A DNA stretch of 64,000 nucleotides, taken from NCBI GenBank assembly GCA_934085585.1, contig CAKOHI010000002.1, positions 94,288 to 158,287 of the forward strand, in the 5' to 3' direction. The notes beneath the pieces were generated by a model. It was not told the DNA's origin. It did no database searches and saw nothing but the letters and a program-made list of their open reading frames with translations. Origin of the DNA: an uncultured Bacilli bacterium (GTDB lineage: Bacteria; Bacillota_I; Bacilli_A; RF39; UBA660). Positions 34,931 through 43,851 of this stretch are shown piece by piece. The first letter of the stretch is position 1; each line of letters begins with the position of its first letter. Both the position numbers and the translations under genes were made by a program.

Positions 34931-34947
34931 AAACCCAGGTGATTAAT

Positions 34948-36441
34948 ATGAACGAATTTAGTGAACAAGAATTAGTTAGAAGAGAAAAACTAAACGAAAT
35001 AAGAAAAGTATGTAACCCATACCCTGAAAATTTTGAAAGAACTCATACATTAAAAGAAGTATCAAAACTTGAAGATGGAGTAAAAGATGTAAAAATAGCA
35101 GGACGTATAATATTTATGCGTAAAATGGGAAAATTAAGTTTTGCTCGCATTCGCGATTTAGAAGGAAGTATGCAACTTGAATTAAAAATAGATCTATTAG
35201 GAGAAGAAAATTATTCTTTCTTTAAAAAATTAATAGACGTTGGTGATTTCATTGGGGCAGAAGGAGAAATGTTTACAACTCAAACTGGAGAAAAAACTTT
35301 AAGAGTACACAAATTAACATTTTTAGGTAAAGCTCTAAGACCACTTCCTGAAAAATTCCATGGACTTACTGACATTGATCAAAAATATCGTCAAAGATAT
35401 GTTGATTTAATTATGAATGAAGATTCAAGAAAGGTATTTTTAGGAAGAAGTAAATTATACGCATTTTTACATAAGTATCTAGGTGAAAATGGATTTTTAG
35501 AAGTAGAAACTCCGATAGTTCAAACTGCAGTAGGTGGTGCAAGTGCAAGACCTTTCTTTACACATCATAATGCCCTAGATATTGATTGTAATTTAAGAAT
35601 AGCCCCAGAACTTTATTTAAAAGAATGTATAGTAGCAGGATTTGATAGAGTATATGAACTTGCAAAATGCTTTAGAAATGAAGGAATGGATACTCAACAT
35701 TTACAAGAATTTACACAAGTTGAATGGTACGTTGCTTACTGGAGATATGAAGATAACATTAAATTCTTTACAAATTTCATTAAGAATTTATTAACAGAAC
35801 TTCTTGGAACTCAAGTAATAACATATCAAGGACATGAACTTGATTTTAGTAAAGAATCATGGGATAGAATTGATTATTGTAAAGAACTAGAAGGTGTTTT
35901 AGGATTTAATGCTTTAGAAATTGAAGATCCAAAAGAATTAAAGAAAAAAATTGTGGAAGCAGGACTATTTACATATGGTGATTTAGATGAATACAAATCA
36001 TTAAGTCAAATAATAGATTTTGTTTACAAGAAAAAGATTAGAGAAGGAATTATTCAACCAACTATAATATATAATTATCCAGCAGTATTAAAACCACTTG
36101 CTAGAAGATGTGATAATGATCCAAAAAGAGTTGATGTTTTTCAAATAGTTGTATGTGGAACTGAAATATGTAATGCTTATTCAGAACTAGTTAATCCACT
36201 TGAACAAAGAGCTGCTTTTGAAGATCAATTAAAGGCAAAAGATCAAGGTGATGAAGAAACTATGGATATGGATGAAGATTACCTATCAGCAATGGAACAA
36301 GGTATGCCACCAATTTCTGGACTAGGATTTGGAATAGACCGTATACTTATGTTAATATATGATGTTCCATCAATCAGAGATGTAGTATTATTCCCAATGA
36401 TGAAACCAGAAAATAAACAAACTAAAAAAGAAAATAAATAG
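34948..36441 (+). CDS. lysS: Lysyl-tRNA synthetase, class II
   Basis: Charges tRNA-Lys in the cytosol. It has an N-terminal OB-fold anticodon domain (VKIAGRIIFMRKMGKLSFARI), class II motif 2 (FRNEGMDTQHLQEFTQVEWY) and motif 3 (GLGFGIDRILML). The catalytic core contains EVETPIVQ and the lysine-pocket segment GTEICNAYSELVNP. 497 residues, normal length. ATG 34948 follows AGGTGA by 6 bases; an in-frame GTG at 34939 is part of the RBS. A tRNA-Lys(CTT) gene lies 21 kb downstream. Confidence 0.96.
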   Translation: MNEFSEQELVRREKLNEIRKVCNPYPENFERTHTLKEVSKLEDGVKDVKIAGRIIFMRKMGKLSFARIRDLEGSMQLELKIDLLGEENYSFFKKLIDVGDFIGAEGEMFTTQTGEKTLRVHKLTFLGKALRPLPEKFHGLTDIDQKYRQRYVDLIMNEDSRKVFLGRSKLYAFLHKYLGENGFLEVETPIVQTAVGGASARPFFTHHNALDIDCNLRIAPELYLKECIVAGFDRVYELAKCFRNEGMDTQHLQEFTQVEWYVAYWRYEDNIKFFTNFIKNLLTELLGTQVITYQGHELDFSKESWDRIDYCKELEGVLGFNALEIEDPKELKKKIVEAGLFTYGDLDEYKSLSQIIDFVYKKKIREGIIQPTIIYNYPAVLKPLARRCDNDPKRVDVFQIVVCGTEICNAYSELVNPLEQRAAFEDQLKAKDQGDEETMDMDEDYLSAMEQGMPPISGLGFGIDRILMLIYDVPSIRDVVLFPMMKPENKQTKKENK

Positions 36442-36474
36442 AAAATAGAGATTTGACTTTTCTCTATTTTTTTG
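36442..36474 (+). terminator. lysS terminator
   Basis: 10-bp stem AAAATAGAGA / TCTCTATTTT, loop TTTGACTTT, T run. The loop contains the -35 box of the next promoter. Confidence 0.85.
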
Positions 36475-36481
36475 TTAGAAT
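36453..36481 (+). promoter_or_regulatory. Promoter nested in the lysS terminator
   Basis: -35 TTGACT (36453-36458, in the hairpin loop), 17-base spacer, -10 TAGAAT (36476-36481). Confidence 0.6.
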
Positions 36482-36507
36482 AATTTCTACTTTAAAAAGG
36501 GGGATTT

Positions 36508-37155
36508 ATGGAATACGAAAATAAAGAAATATGTTCTATTTGTAAAGGAAAATGTTGCAAAAAAAGTGGTTGTGATTATTTTGTTAGTGACTTTGATATA
36601 ATTAATAAAAATGAGTTAATAAAAGCATTAGAAACTGGAAATATATCAATTGCATCAGCTTTTCATTTTAAAAGGGTAGGTAATAAAGATATAGTTATAC
36701 CAATTCTTTATTTAAGAGCAAGAAACACAAACCGAGGAATTATCGATTTATATTCACTTAAAACACACTGTAGTATGTTAAAAGAAACTGGGTGCAGTTA
36801 CGATTTAGAAAATAGGCCTGGAGGTGGAGTAAACCTTATTCCACATAAAAATAATGCTTGCATTCCGTTAAAAAATCCGATTGAAGAGATAAAAAAATGG
36901 TTGCCATATCAAAATTTATTATCAAAATTAGTTAAAAGATACACTGGCAAGAGTGTTGAAGTGGTAATTAGAGAAGATGTTGAAGAAGTTTTTTTTGATA
37001 TTTTAACCCAAAATTTTGAAGGTGTATCAGAAGCAGAAATTCGTGATATAACATCAGGTATTTCAGAATTAATTAAAATTTATCCAGATTGTTACGAAAA
37101 TGCCAAAAAAAGAAAAGAAAACAATCAATCATTAATATTAAGAAGGGAAAAATAA
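36508..37155 (+). CDS. YkgJ-like Cys-cluster (metal-chelating) protein
   Basis: 215 residues, cytoplasmic. The N-terminal cluster CSICKGKCCKKSGC with later Cys (HCSMLKETGCSY and NACIP) matches the layout of the YkgJ family of putative zinc/iron or Fe-S binding proteins; PGGGVNLIPHKNNAC is also suggestive. The C-terminal about 90 residues are helical. Function unknown. RBS AAGGGGGA. It is followed one base later by another unknown gene in the same unit. Confidence 0.6.
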   Translation: MEYENKEICSICKGKCCKKSGCDYFVSDFDIINKNELIKALETGNISIASAFHFKRVGNKDIVIPILYLRARNTNRGIIDLYSLKTHCSMLKETGCSYDLENRPGGGVNLIPHKNNACIPLKNPIEEIKKWLPYQNLLSKLVKRYTGKSVEVVIREDVEEVFFDILTQNFEGVSEAEIRDITSGISELIKIYPDCYENAKKRKENNQSLILRREK

Positions 37156-37156
37156 C

Positions 37157-38116
37157 ATGAAAGAAAAATTTAATATGTTAGAAAAATGTTCAGAATCAAT
37201 ATTAGCAACTTATAAGGTGCTATATGAATTAGAAACAGCTAGTTTAAAGAAAACAATGACATACGAAGAAGCTTTAAGAGTTTTGAAAAAAGCAATGAAT
37301 ATAGAAAAAGAGATTATTGACGGCTTAACAGATGAAGAATTAGTTTTTGCATTAAGTCATTTTGCAAATAAATATCAAAAACAAATTATTTTGGTAATTG
37401 ATCCAAATGCAAAAGATGATGAACTAAAAAAAATTAGAATTATAAACACTTTATATTCTGCATTTAGTGATAGAAATAGTTCACTTTCAATTCCAAATTT
37501 CAAAATAGGAATGTATGTGGATCATCTATTATTAACATTAAGTATTTGTGAACAATCAACTCACGAATATATTCATAAAGAAAAAACAAAACGTAAATAT
37601 ACTTTAAGTATGTCTATACCAGAATTAGAAAATATTTTAATTAAAACCGACTTTGATATTTCAATGCACCCATATATAACTTATAATATGTTACTATTTA
37701 CAGATGGCATAAGAAAAGAAGGGACTAAATTTACTAATATCACTATGATTCAAATACTATTTATGTATCTAAAATCCATATTTGATTTACCAAATGATTT
37801 TAGAAAAAATAGCACAAATTATTCTAATTTTGTCTTTGGAGTTGCATCAATTAGATCTACATTACTTTTAATGGATAATGATTTAAAAGAATTTTTAGCT
37901 GAAACTATCTTAAAAATTATAAATTCAAATAATAATATTGAAATACCTAAAAATTTAAATATAGAAGAAAACTTGGTTACAGATTTTATCAAAGAAACTA
38001 AAGAGTCATTTAAGAATTGCAAAAATAAAGAGTATAGTTCTGTGGTTTTAAAAAGAATATTAAGTGAACATGAAAGAGATAAAAGAATACCACAATATGT
38101 AACAATAGGTAGATAA
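37157..38116 (+). CDS. Protein of unknown function, helical
   Basis: 319 residues, without membrane helices or signal. Helical throughout, with Cys at a few scattered positions and no motif that I recognise. It begins one base after the YkgJ-like stop, with RBS AAGGGAAAA inside that gene, so the two proteins are cotranslated and may work together. Charged C-terminal tail (SEHERDKRIPQYVTIGR). Confidence 0.6.
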   Translation: MKEKFNMLEKCSESILATYKVLYELETASLKKTMTYEEALRVLKKAMNIEKEIIDGLTDEELVFALSHFANKYQKQIILVIDPNAKDDELKKIRIINTLYSAFSDRNSSLSIPNFKIGMYVDHLLLTLSICEQSTHEYIHKEKTKRKYTLSMSIPELENILIKTDFDISMHPYITYNMLLFTDGIRKEGTKFTNITMIQILFMYLKSIFDLPNDFRKNSTNYSNFVFGVASIRSTLLLMDNDLKEFLAETILKIINSNNNIEIPKNLNIEENLVTDFIKETKESFKNCKNKEYSSVVLKRILSEHERDKRIPQYVTIGR

Positions 38117-38161
38117 ATGTGTGAAAAAAGTATGAAAATGCTTTTTTTTCTTTAGATTGAG

Positions 38162-38170
38162 TGATATAAT
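38162..38170 (+). promoter_or_regulatory. Extended -10 of the YfcC-like gene
   Basis: TGATATAAT: TGn followed by consensus -10 TATAAT (38165-38170). No good -35, as expected when the -10 is extended. A strong RBS AAGGAGG follows. Confidence 0.55.
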
Positions 38171-38189
38171 TTTATTTAAGGAGGTAGAG

Positions 38190-39794
38190 ATGAAAAAAAT
38201 ATTTGAAAAACATGGTGTATTAAAATGTATTGGAGCTTTAATGAATGTAATTGCATTTATACTATTTATAGTAGCAGCTTTCGTTGATGGCGCAACTGCA
38301 GATACAATTCTTAAAGTGGTAGGTTTAGTATTCTTTATCATAGGTGGATTAATGATCTCAATAAAAAGTGAAGAACACAGCCTAGCTAAAAGTATATTTG
38401 TTTTAGTTCTAGCAGGAATTCTAATTTCATGGTTATTTCCAAGTGGAACATTCCAAGGATCAGATTTTTCTGAACGTGGATTTGTTCGTATAGGTCTAGC
38501 AGACTTTGGATTTATGCTATATTATGCAGTATATTTCTTACTTGATAAAATAGCCTTTTTACTAATACTAACTGGTTTTTATGGCGTTATGTCAAAAATT
38601 AGTGGATATCAAAAATTAGTAGAAAATCTTGCAAACAAATTAAGTAAACATCCAATTCTAACATCTATAGTAATAACAGTAATACTATTTGTGTTAACTT
38701 CATTATTTACTCAAACTTTTATAGTGTTAATATTTGTACCATTCTTCATTTCAATATTAACTAAAATGGGAATGGATAAACTTACAACATTTGCTATAAC
38801 ATTTGGATCTGTACTTGTTGGAATATTAGGATGTACATATGGAACTGATTCATTATCAATATTCAATTCAACACTAGGACAAGAACTTAAAACTGGTTTA
38901 AATTATCGTTTTATAATAGCTGCAGTATCTTTAGTATTATATAACTTCTTTATTACAATGCGTGTAAAGAAAATAGAAAAAGATATGAAGAAAAATGCTA
39001 AAGCTAACAGTGTTATAGATGATCCATTTGAAGTTGAAAATTCTGATAATAAAAAGAAAACTAAAGTTCTTCCAGCAATTATTGTATTAGCAATATCAGC
39101 AATTATAGTTATATTAGGCTATATTAATTGGAATACAAACTTTGGTATTAAAATATTTGATGAATTCCATGAATGGTTAGTAGGTCTTGAAGCTGGTGAA
39201 GGATTTAACTTAATTAGTTACATACTTGGAGCCAATGCAAATGCTTTAGGAGGATTCAAATATGTATTTACAATTCTAATTTTATTAGTAGTTGTAAGTA
39301 TATTATTAGCATTCTTATACAAGATGAGCGTAAATGAATACATTGAAAGTTTCTATGAAGGTACTAAAAAGATGTTTAAACCTTTAGTATTCTTGATTGG
39401 AATTAATTTGGTATTTGGAGCAAGTTATATAACTGGTTCTCCATTAGCATCATTGTTTAACTGGATTTTAAATCTTGTTGAAGGATTTAATCCATTTATA
39501 ACATCAATTGTTGCCTTTATAGCATCGCTATTCCAAATTGATTTAGGATATGTTGCCTATACAGTAGGTGGATTCTTAACAACAGTTTATACTGATAATT
39601 TTGAAATAGCTCATACAATATTTACATCTATGTATGGAATTGTTCAAATATTCATGCCAACTAGTGCAGTTTTAGTTACTGGACTTGCATTAACTAAAGT
39701 AAGCTACAAAGAATGGTTTAAATATATTTGGCTATTCGCAGTTGGAATGATCATTATATTACTTGTATTTTTTACAGTAGTAACTTATATTTAA
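38190..39794 (+). CDS. YfcC/DcuC-superfamily membrane transporter
   Basis: 534 residues and about 12-13 membrane helices. ISWLFPSGTF resembles the YfcC signature (W.iPaG.y) and the layout of two inverted halves with long central loop fits C4-dicarboxylate/basic amino-acid carriers of this superfamily; the substrate is unknown. ATG 38190 follows AAGGAGG by 6 bases; the open frame extends 11 codons further up but without an RBS. Own terminator after it. Confidence 0.7.
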   Translation: MKKIFEKHGVLKCIGALMNVIAFILFIVAAFVDGATADTILKVVGLVFFIIGGLMISIKSEEHSLAKSIFVLVLAGILISWLFPSGTFQGSDFSERGFVRIGLADFGFMLYYAVYFLLDKIAFLLILTGFYGVMSKISGYQKLVENLANKLSKHPILTSIVITVILFVLTSLFTQTFIVLIFVPFFISILTKMGMDKLTTFAITFGSVLVGILGCTYGTDSLSIFNSTLGQELKTGLNYRFIIAAVSLVLYNFFITMRVKKIEKDMKKNAKANSVIDDPFEVENSDNKKKTKVLPAIIVLAISAIIVILGYINWNTNFGIKIFDEFHEWLVGLEAGEGFNLISYILGANANALGGFKYVFTILILLVVVSILLAFLYKMSVNEYIESFYEGTKKMFKPLVFLIGINLVFGASYITGSPLASLFNWILNLVEGFNPFITSIVAFIASLFQIDLGYVAYTVGGFLTTVYTDNFEIAHTIFTSMYGIVQIFMPTSAVLVTGLALTKVSYKEWFKYIWLFAVGMIIILLVFFTVVTYI

Positions 39795-39817
39795 GGGTTC
39801 AAACGAACTCTTTTTTT
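39795..39817 (+). terminator. Terminator of the YfcC-like gene
   Basis: Stem GGGTTC / GAACTC (one G-U), loop AAAC, seven T. It is followed by an extended -10 TGTTATAAT (39831-39839) for the next gene, whose transcript would be almost leaderless. Confidence 0.75.
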
Positions 39818-39845
39818 CTTGTAAAAAATTTGTTATAATAGATTT

Positions 39846-40508
39846 ATGAAAAATAAGAATGATTTAAAAAGTTATTTAATGAAAATAATCCGTCGAATGT
39901 GTAATAAAAACATTACATTAAATGCGACACTCGAGGAATTAAATATTCCTATTTTTGAATTTCTACAAAAAATAGGGTTGGATGTAAATATATTAGATAA
40001 TTTTACTAAAGATACAATAATGACATTAATCAATACTTTAGATACAAAAATAAGTTTTAATCCTAGCGCAGAAGACCCTCGAGATGAAGAAATTGAAATA
40101 TATTCCAAGATCCTTGATACTAGCGTTCATTATAATGCAAGTAAAATAAGTGTAAATATTTCTAAAAAAAATGAAGATGATAATTATATCTTATTAAAGG
40201 AAATAGGAAATATAATAACAGATAAAATTACACATTATGAAATGGAAGCAACAATAGATAAATCAAGTATTAGTAAAAGTACATTTCCTGGGAAATATCC
40301 CCTTAAACATCTTAATATTAAAGTGACATATAAAACAAATGAAAAAGAAGGAACATATGAATTTACTATTAATGAAGATATGATTTTAAAAGATCTAGAA
40401 TATATTATTAAATGTTTAAATAATGGAGATTTTCTTAAACCTTATATAATATTAAATAAATATCCATGTAGTATAAAAATAATTGGACAAACACAAAAAC
40501 TTGAATAA
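39846..40508 (+). CDS. Protein of unknown function
   Basis: 220 residues, cytoplasmic, mixed alpha/beta. The C-terminal half has alternating strands (LKHLNIKVTYKTNEKEGTYEFTIN). No family recognised. The ATG follows an extended -10 by only 6 bases and no RBS is visible, so it may be translated from a nearly leaderless mRNA. An in-frame start further in cannot be excluded. Confidence 0.55.
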   Translation: MKNKNDLKSYLMKIIRRMCNKNITLNATLEELNIPIFEFLQKIGLDVNILDNFTKDTIMTLINTLDTKISFNPSAEDPRDEEIEIYSKILDTSVHYNASKISVNISKKNEDDNYILLKEIGNIITDKITHYEMEATIDKSSISKSTFPGKYPLKHLNIKVTYKTNEKEGTYEFTINEDMILKDLEYIIKCLNNGDFLKPYIILNKYPCSIKIIGQTQKLE

Positions 40509-40558
40509 TTTATTAAAAAAATAAACATAACCTACATAGAATTAAAAGGGAGGATTCT

Positions 40559-42649
40559 ATGTATAATAACTTTAGTTTAGAAATAAGTAAAATATTTAAA
40601 GATGCAGAAAAGTTGATGATAGAATTAAATCATTCATATGTTGGAACAGAGCATTTATTATTAAGTATGTTAAAAAATAGTAAGGAAGTAAAAGAAATAT
40701 TAAAAAAATATGAATTAGAATATGATTCATTTTTAAAAGAATTACTTTATGTTGTTTCCTCACAAACAAGTCAAAAAAGTACATGTATATATACACCACT
40801 GTTAAAAAGAGTTATAAAAAATGCAACCACAATTGCCAAAAATAAACAATTAAAACCTATATATTTGCTTGAATCACTAATCGAAGAAGGTGAAGGTATA
40901 GCAATAAGAATAATGTTAAGTATGGACATTGACATTGATAAATTATATGATGAAATAAAATGTAAAAGCAAAAAAACAAATCAAAAATTAGAAATATATA
41001 ATATTGGAAAAGATTTAACAGAAATAAATTATGATGATATTTTAACAGGTAGAGAAAAAGAATTAAATTTAATTATTGAAACATTACTTCGGAAAAATAA
41101 GAATAATCCACTTTTAGTGGGCAATGCAGGTGTAGGTAAAAGTGCTATTGTAGAAGAACTAGCTAGAAGAATAAAAAAAGGAAATGTTCCCACGAAATTA
41201 AAGAATAAAAAAATAATATCAATTGAAATGTCTTCATTAGTATCTGGTACTAAATATCGCGGAGAATTTGAAGAAAAACTTCAAAAAATAATTAAAGAAA
41301 TAGAAAGTAATCCTGAAATAATTTTATTTATAGATGAAATGCACACAATATCAAATGCTGGCGGAGCTGAAGGAGCAATAAATGCTAGTGATATTTTAAA
41401 ACCATATTTAGCACGTGGAAAAGTTAAAATAATCGGTGCAACAACTACAAATGAATATAATAAGTTTATATCTAAAGATAAAGCATTAGCAAGAAGATTC
41501 GAACTTATAAAAATTAATGAACCAAATGAAGAAGAAACTATTGAAATTTTATCCAAAATAAAACCATCATTTGAGCATCATTACAATATAAAAATATCCG
41601 AAGATAATATAAAAGAAATAGTTAATTTAACAAATAAATATATTTTAGATCGATTTAATCCCGATAAGTCAATAGATTTATTAGATAGTATTTGTGCCAT
41701 GAAAGAAGTCGAAGGTACTAAAGAAAAAAATGTTAATTTACTAAAAGAAAAGTTAAATAAAGTTATTAAAGATAAAGAAACAATGGTTAAAAAGAATAAT
41801 TTTAAAGAAGCCCTAAATTATAGAACAATTGAAATAGAGTTGAATAAAAAAATTAAAAGAGAAGAAGAAACTCCGAACAAAATATCAAGTCATGATATAA
41901 AAGAAGTTCTATTAAGAAAAAATAATATTCCCGTTATTAAGAATAATTGGCATAAATTAAAATTACATTTAACTAATAAAATTATTGGTCAAGATGAAGC
42001 TATAAAAGAAATAGTTGACAGTTTAAAAATGAAAGAAGAAGATATTCCAACCTCGATTTTATTAACTGGGTCAACTGGAGTAGGAAAGACAAAAACAGTT
42101 AAAGAAATAGCAGATTTTTTAAAGCTACCTTTAATTAGATTAGATATGAGTGAGTATAATGAACCCGTTGCAATAAATAGACTAATTGGTTCATCTGCTG
42201 GGTATGTTGGTTATGATGATGAAAATATATTTGATAGAGTTAAAATGAACCCTAATTGCATAATTTTATTAGATGAATTAGAAAAAGCGCACCCAAGTGT
42301 AATAAATTTATTTTTACAAATATTAGATGAAGGTTTTGTAACAAACTCTAAAGGAGAAAAAATAAATTTTAAAAATACTTACATTTTTATGACTAGTAAT
42401 GCTATTATTAATACAAAAATAGGTTTCATGAAAAATAAAGCAAATTACCAAAATAGTTTTAGCAAAGAATTTCTAGCAAGAATTACTAATATAGTTAATT
42501 ATAAAAATGTTACAGAATCTATGATAAAAGAATACCTTACTAAAAAAGGAATAAAAGATTTTTCTATAATAAAAGATTTTGATTACGAATCTCTTGGTTT
42601 TCGTGGTTTAGATAAATACATCAAAAAGAAAAAAATAAAAGTGGGCTAG
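40559..42649 (+). CDS. ClpC/ClpB-like AAA+ unfoldase, short form
   Basis: 696 residues with two AAA+ modules. The N-terminal Clp_N repeats (residues 1-140) begin IFKDAEKLMIELNHSYVGTEHLLL. Module 1 has Walker A GNAGVGKS, Walker B ILFIDEMHT and pore segment GTKYRGEFEEKL. A short ClpC-sized middle domain follows. Module 2 has GSTGVGKT and LLDELEKAHP. It stops just after the sensor-2 region (LGFRGLDKYIKK), about 50 residues earlier than ClpC. I see no IGF/LGF-type ClpP loop with confidence, so it could act with or without ClpP. Strong RBS GGGAGG. Confidence 0.88.
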   Translation: MYNNFSLEISKIFKDAEKLMIELNHSYVGTEHLLLSMLKNSKEVKEILKKYELEYDSFLKELLYVVSSQTSQKSTCIYTPLLKRVIKNATTIAKNKQLKPIYLLESLIEEGEGIAIRIMLSMDIDIDKLYDEIKCKSKKTNQKLEIYNIGKDLTEINYDDILTGREKELNLIIETLLRKNKNNPLLVGNAGVGKSAIVEELARRIKKGNVPTKLKNKKIISIEMSSLVSGTKYRGEFEEKLQKIIKEIESNPEIILFIDEMHTISNAGGAEGAINASDILKPYLARGKVKIIGATTTNEYNKFISKDKALARRFELIKINEPNEEETIEILSKIKPSFEHHYNIKISEDNIKEIVNLTNKYILDRFNPDKSIDLLDSICAMKEVEGTKEKNVNLLKEKLNKVIKDKETMVKKNNFKEALNYRTIEIELNKKIKREEETPNKISSHDIKEVLLRKNNIPVIKNNWHKLKLHLTNKIIGQDEAIKEIVDSLKMKEEDIPTSILLTGSTGVGKTKTVKEIADFLKLPLIRLDMSEYNEPVAINRLIGSSAGYVGYDDENIFDRVKMNPNCIILLDELEKAHPSVINLFLQILDEGFVTNSKGEKINFKNTYIFMTSNAIINTKIGFMKNKANYQNSFSKEFLARITNIVNYKNVTESMIKEYLTKKGIKDFSIIKDFDYESLGFRGLDKYIKKKKIKVG

Positions 42650-42660
42650 GGCTCACTTTT
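42638..42660. terminator. Bidirectional terminator between the Clp gene and its convergent neighbour
   Basis: 9-bp stem AAAGTGGGC / GCTCACTTT (one G-U), loop TAGG, T run. It contains both stop codons. Confidence 0.75.
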
Positions 42661-43462
42661 TACGTCTTCTAACTTGTTCAAGTAGACACATATTTAAATC
42701 AACATTTAATTCGTTTTTAGTTTGTTTACTTAATATTTGATAATCACTACCACTTAAAATAAATCCAGGTTCTCCGAAAAAACTTCTCCATATTAAAAAA
42801 GGTACTATAATATTATTAGCAAAGTCAAAAACTAAATGATTTTTTAAATCTAAAATAACTGAATGTTCAATTTCTCCGGTAAATCCTAAAGGTATATAAT
42901 AATAAGCACCATAAAAATCTTTATTATTTTCTAAAACACAAGATGTTAAATTATGACATAGTCCAAGTCTTTCTTGAGAATCTTTAATTCCATATCCTAT
43001 AGTTTCATATAAGGGTTTTAAATTAACATTTCCGAGTATAGAATTAATTTGGACACATTTACTATTAATACTTTTAATGCTTTTAGTCATAGTAAGCCCA
43101 TAAATTGTTCTTTCAAATTCATCATTTTGTAAATCTTTTTGAAAAAATAAGTCAGTCATTTGAATAGCTCTAAATAATTCATTATTATTTTTATATCCAT
43201 ATTTTTTTAAAACTGACAAAAGAATTCTTGTAGACTTTTGATCCCAACTATTTAAATATAACATTAATAAAACATTTAGTTTTCCAATACTATCTAGTCT
43301 TTTAGGCAATGTTATTATTTCATCTGGAAAATATGCTAAAACATCTTTAGCTTTTTTATTATTTACTTCAATATTTTTTTGTTGTCTATTTGTGTAATCT
43401 TCATATATTGTTTTTAAATCTGTACTTTTTAAAGTATCCTTTACGTCTTCAAAATTAACCAT
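42653..43462 (-). CDS. Unknown protein with possible papain/transglutaminase-like triad
   Basis: 269 residues, no membrane helix. Mostly helical N-terminal 150 residues. The last third has, in order, a Cys (GLCHNLTSCVL), a His (EIEHSVILDL) and an Asp (HLVFDFANN), spaced like the Cys-His-Asp of papain/transglutaminase-like folds. This is only a pattern match. RBS AGGGGG. The start is 82 bases from the divergent spoVIF-like gene. Confidence 0.5.
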   Translation of the reverse strand: MVNFEDVKDTLKSTDLKTIYEDYTNRQQKNIEVNNKKAKDVLAYFPDEIITLPKRLDSIGKLNVLLMLYLNSWDQKSTRILLSVLKKYGYKNNNELFRAIQMTDLFFQKDLQNDEFERTIYGLTMTKSIKSINSKCVQINSILGNVNLKPLYETIGYGIKDSQERLGLCHNLTSCVLENNKDFYGAYYYIPLGFTGEIEHSVILDLKNHLVFDFANNIIVPFLIWRSFFGEPGFILSGSDYQILSKQTKNELNVDLNMCLLEQVRRRKK

Positions 43463-43502
43463 AATTCCCCCTAATTAAGTGCTATTATAAATCAAAAATA
43501 TA

Positions 43503-43529
43503 ACAAAGTCAAATTAATAGCATATATTA
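43503..43529 (+). promoter_or_regulatory. Sigma-K-like promoter of the spoVIF-like gene
   Basis: AC at 43503-43504, a 16-base spacer and CATATATTA (43521-43529), which fits the B. subtilis sigma-K pattern AC-N16/17-CATAnnnTA. It ends 15 bases before the ATG, with RBS AGGGAGG between. Confidence 0.45.
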
Positions 43530-43544
43530 TGCTAGGGAGGCTCT

Positions 43545-43787
43545 ATGAAATTCACTGATGAACTTTTTAAAAAAGTAGAAAAAAAGACTAATGTTTCAAA
43601 AGATACCATATTAAGTTTAGCTGAAAAACTTCAAAAAGGAAATATGAAAGATGAAAAAACACTCGGGGAAGTTATTGATACATTAAGTAAAATGACTGGT
43701 AAAAAAGTAAGTGATGAACAAAAACAAAAAATAATAAAAAAAGTGGTAGAGGATAAAGTTCCAAACAACGTTGAAAAAATGTTTTAA
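43545..43787 (+). CDS. Stage VI sporulation protein F (SpoVIF)-like
   Basis: 80 residues, cytoplasmic, helical. The pattern LFKKVEKKTNVSKDTILSLAEKL followed by KDEKTLGEVIDTLSKMTGKKVSDEQ matches the SpoVIF family (FKDE.TVR..I..V..M..K.V). In B. subtilis SpoVIF is needed for a late step of coat assembly together with GerE. Length is normal. A sigma-K-like promoter precedes it and a terminator follows, so it is a single-gene unit. Confidence 0.75.
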   Translation: MKFTDELFKKVEKKTNVSKDTILSLAEKLQKGNMKDEKTLGEVIDTLSKMTGKKVSDEQKQKIIKKVVEDKVPNNVEKMF

Positions 43788-43814
43788 CTCAATTAATTAA
43801 AATTGAGTTTTTTT
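43786..43814 (+). terminator. Terminator of the spoVIF-like gene
   Basis: 9-bp stem AACTCAATT / AATTGAGTT, loop AATTAA, T run. The 3' arm contains the -35 of the Fic gene promoter. Confidence 0.85.
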
Positions 43815-43831
43815 AAAATTTATTATATAAT
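43803..43831 (+). promoter_or_regulatory. Fic gene promoter nested in the upstream terminator
   Basis: -35 TTGAGT (43803-43808), 17-base spacer, -10 TATAAT (43826-43831). Confidence 0.6.
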
Positions 43832-43851
43832 AAACAACCGGAAGTGATAAT

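Noticed and set aside
34399..34968. A 189-codon open frame on the minus strand opposite the sorting-signal protein and the lysS start
   Set aside because: It is antisense to a gene with signal peptide, promoter and terminator. It crosses that terminator and has no RBS.
39846..40108. Minus-strand open frame opposite the start of the 220-residue unknown protein
   Set aside because: No RBS, and the plus-strand frame has the promoter and continues through the whole region.
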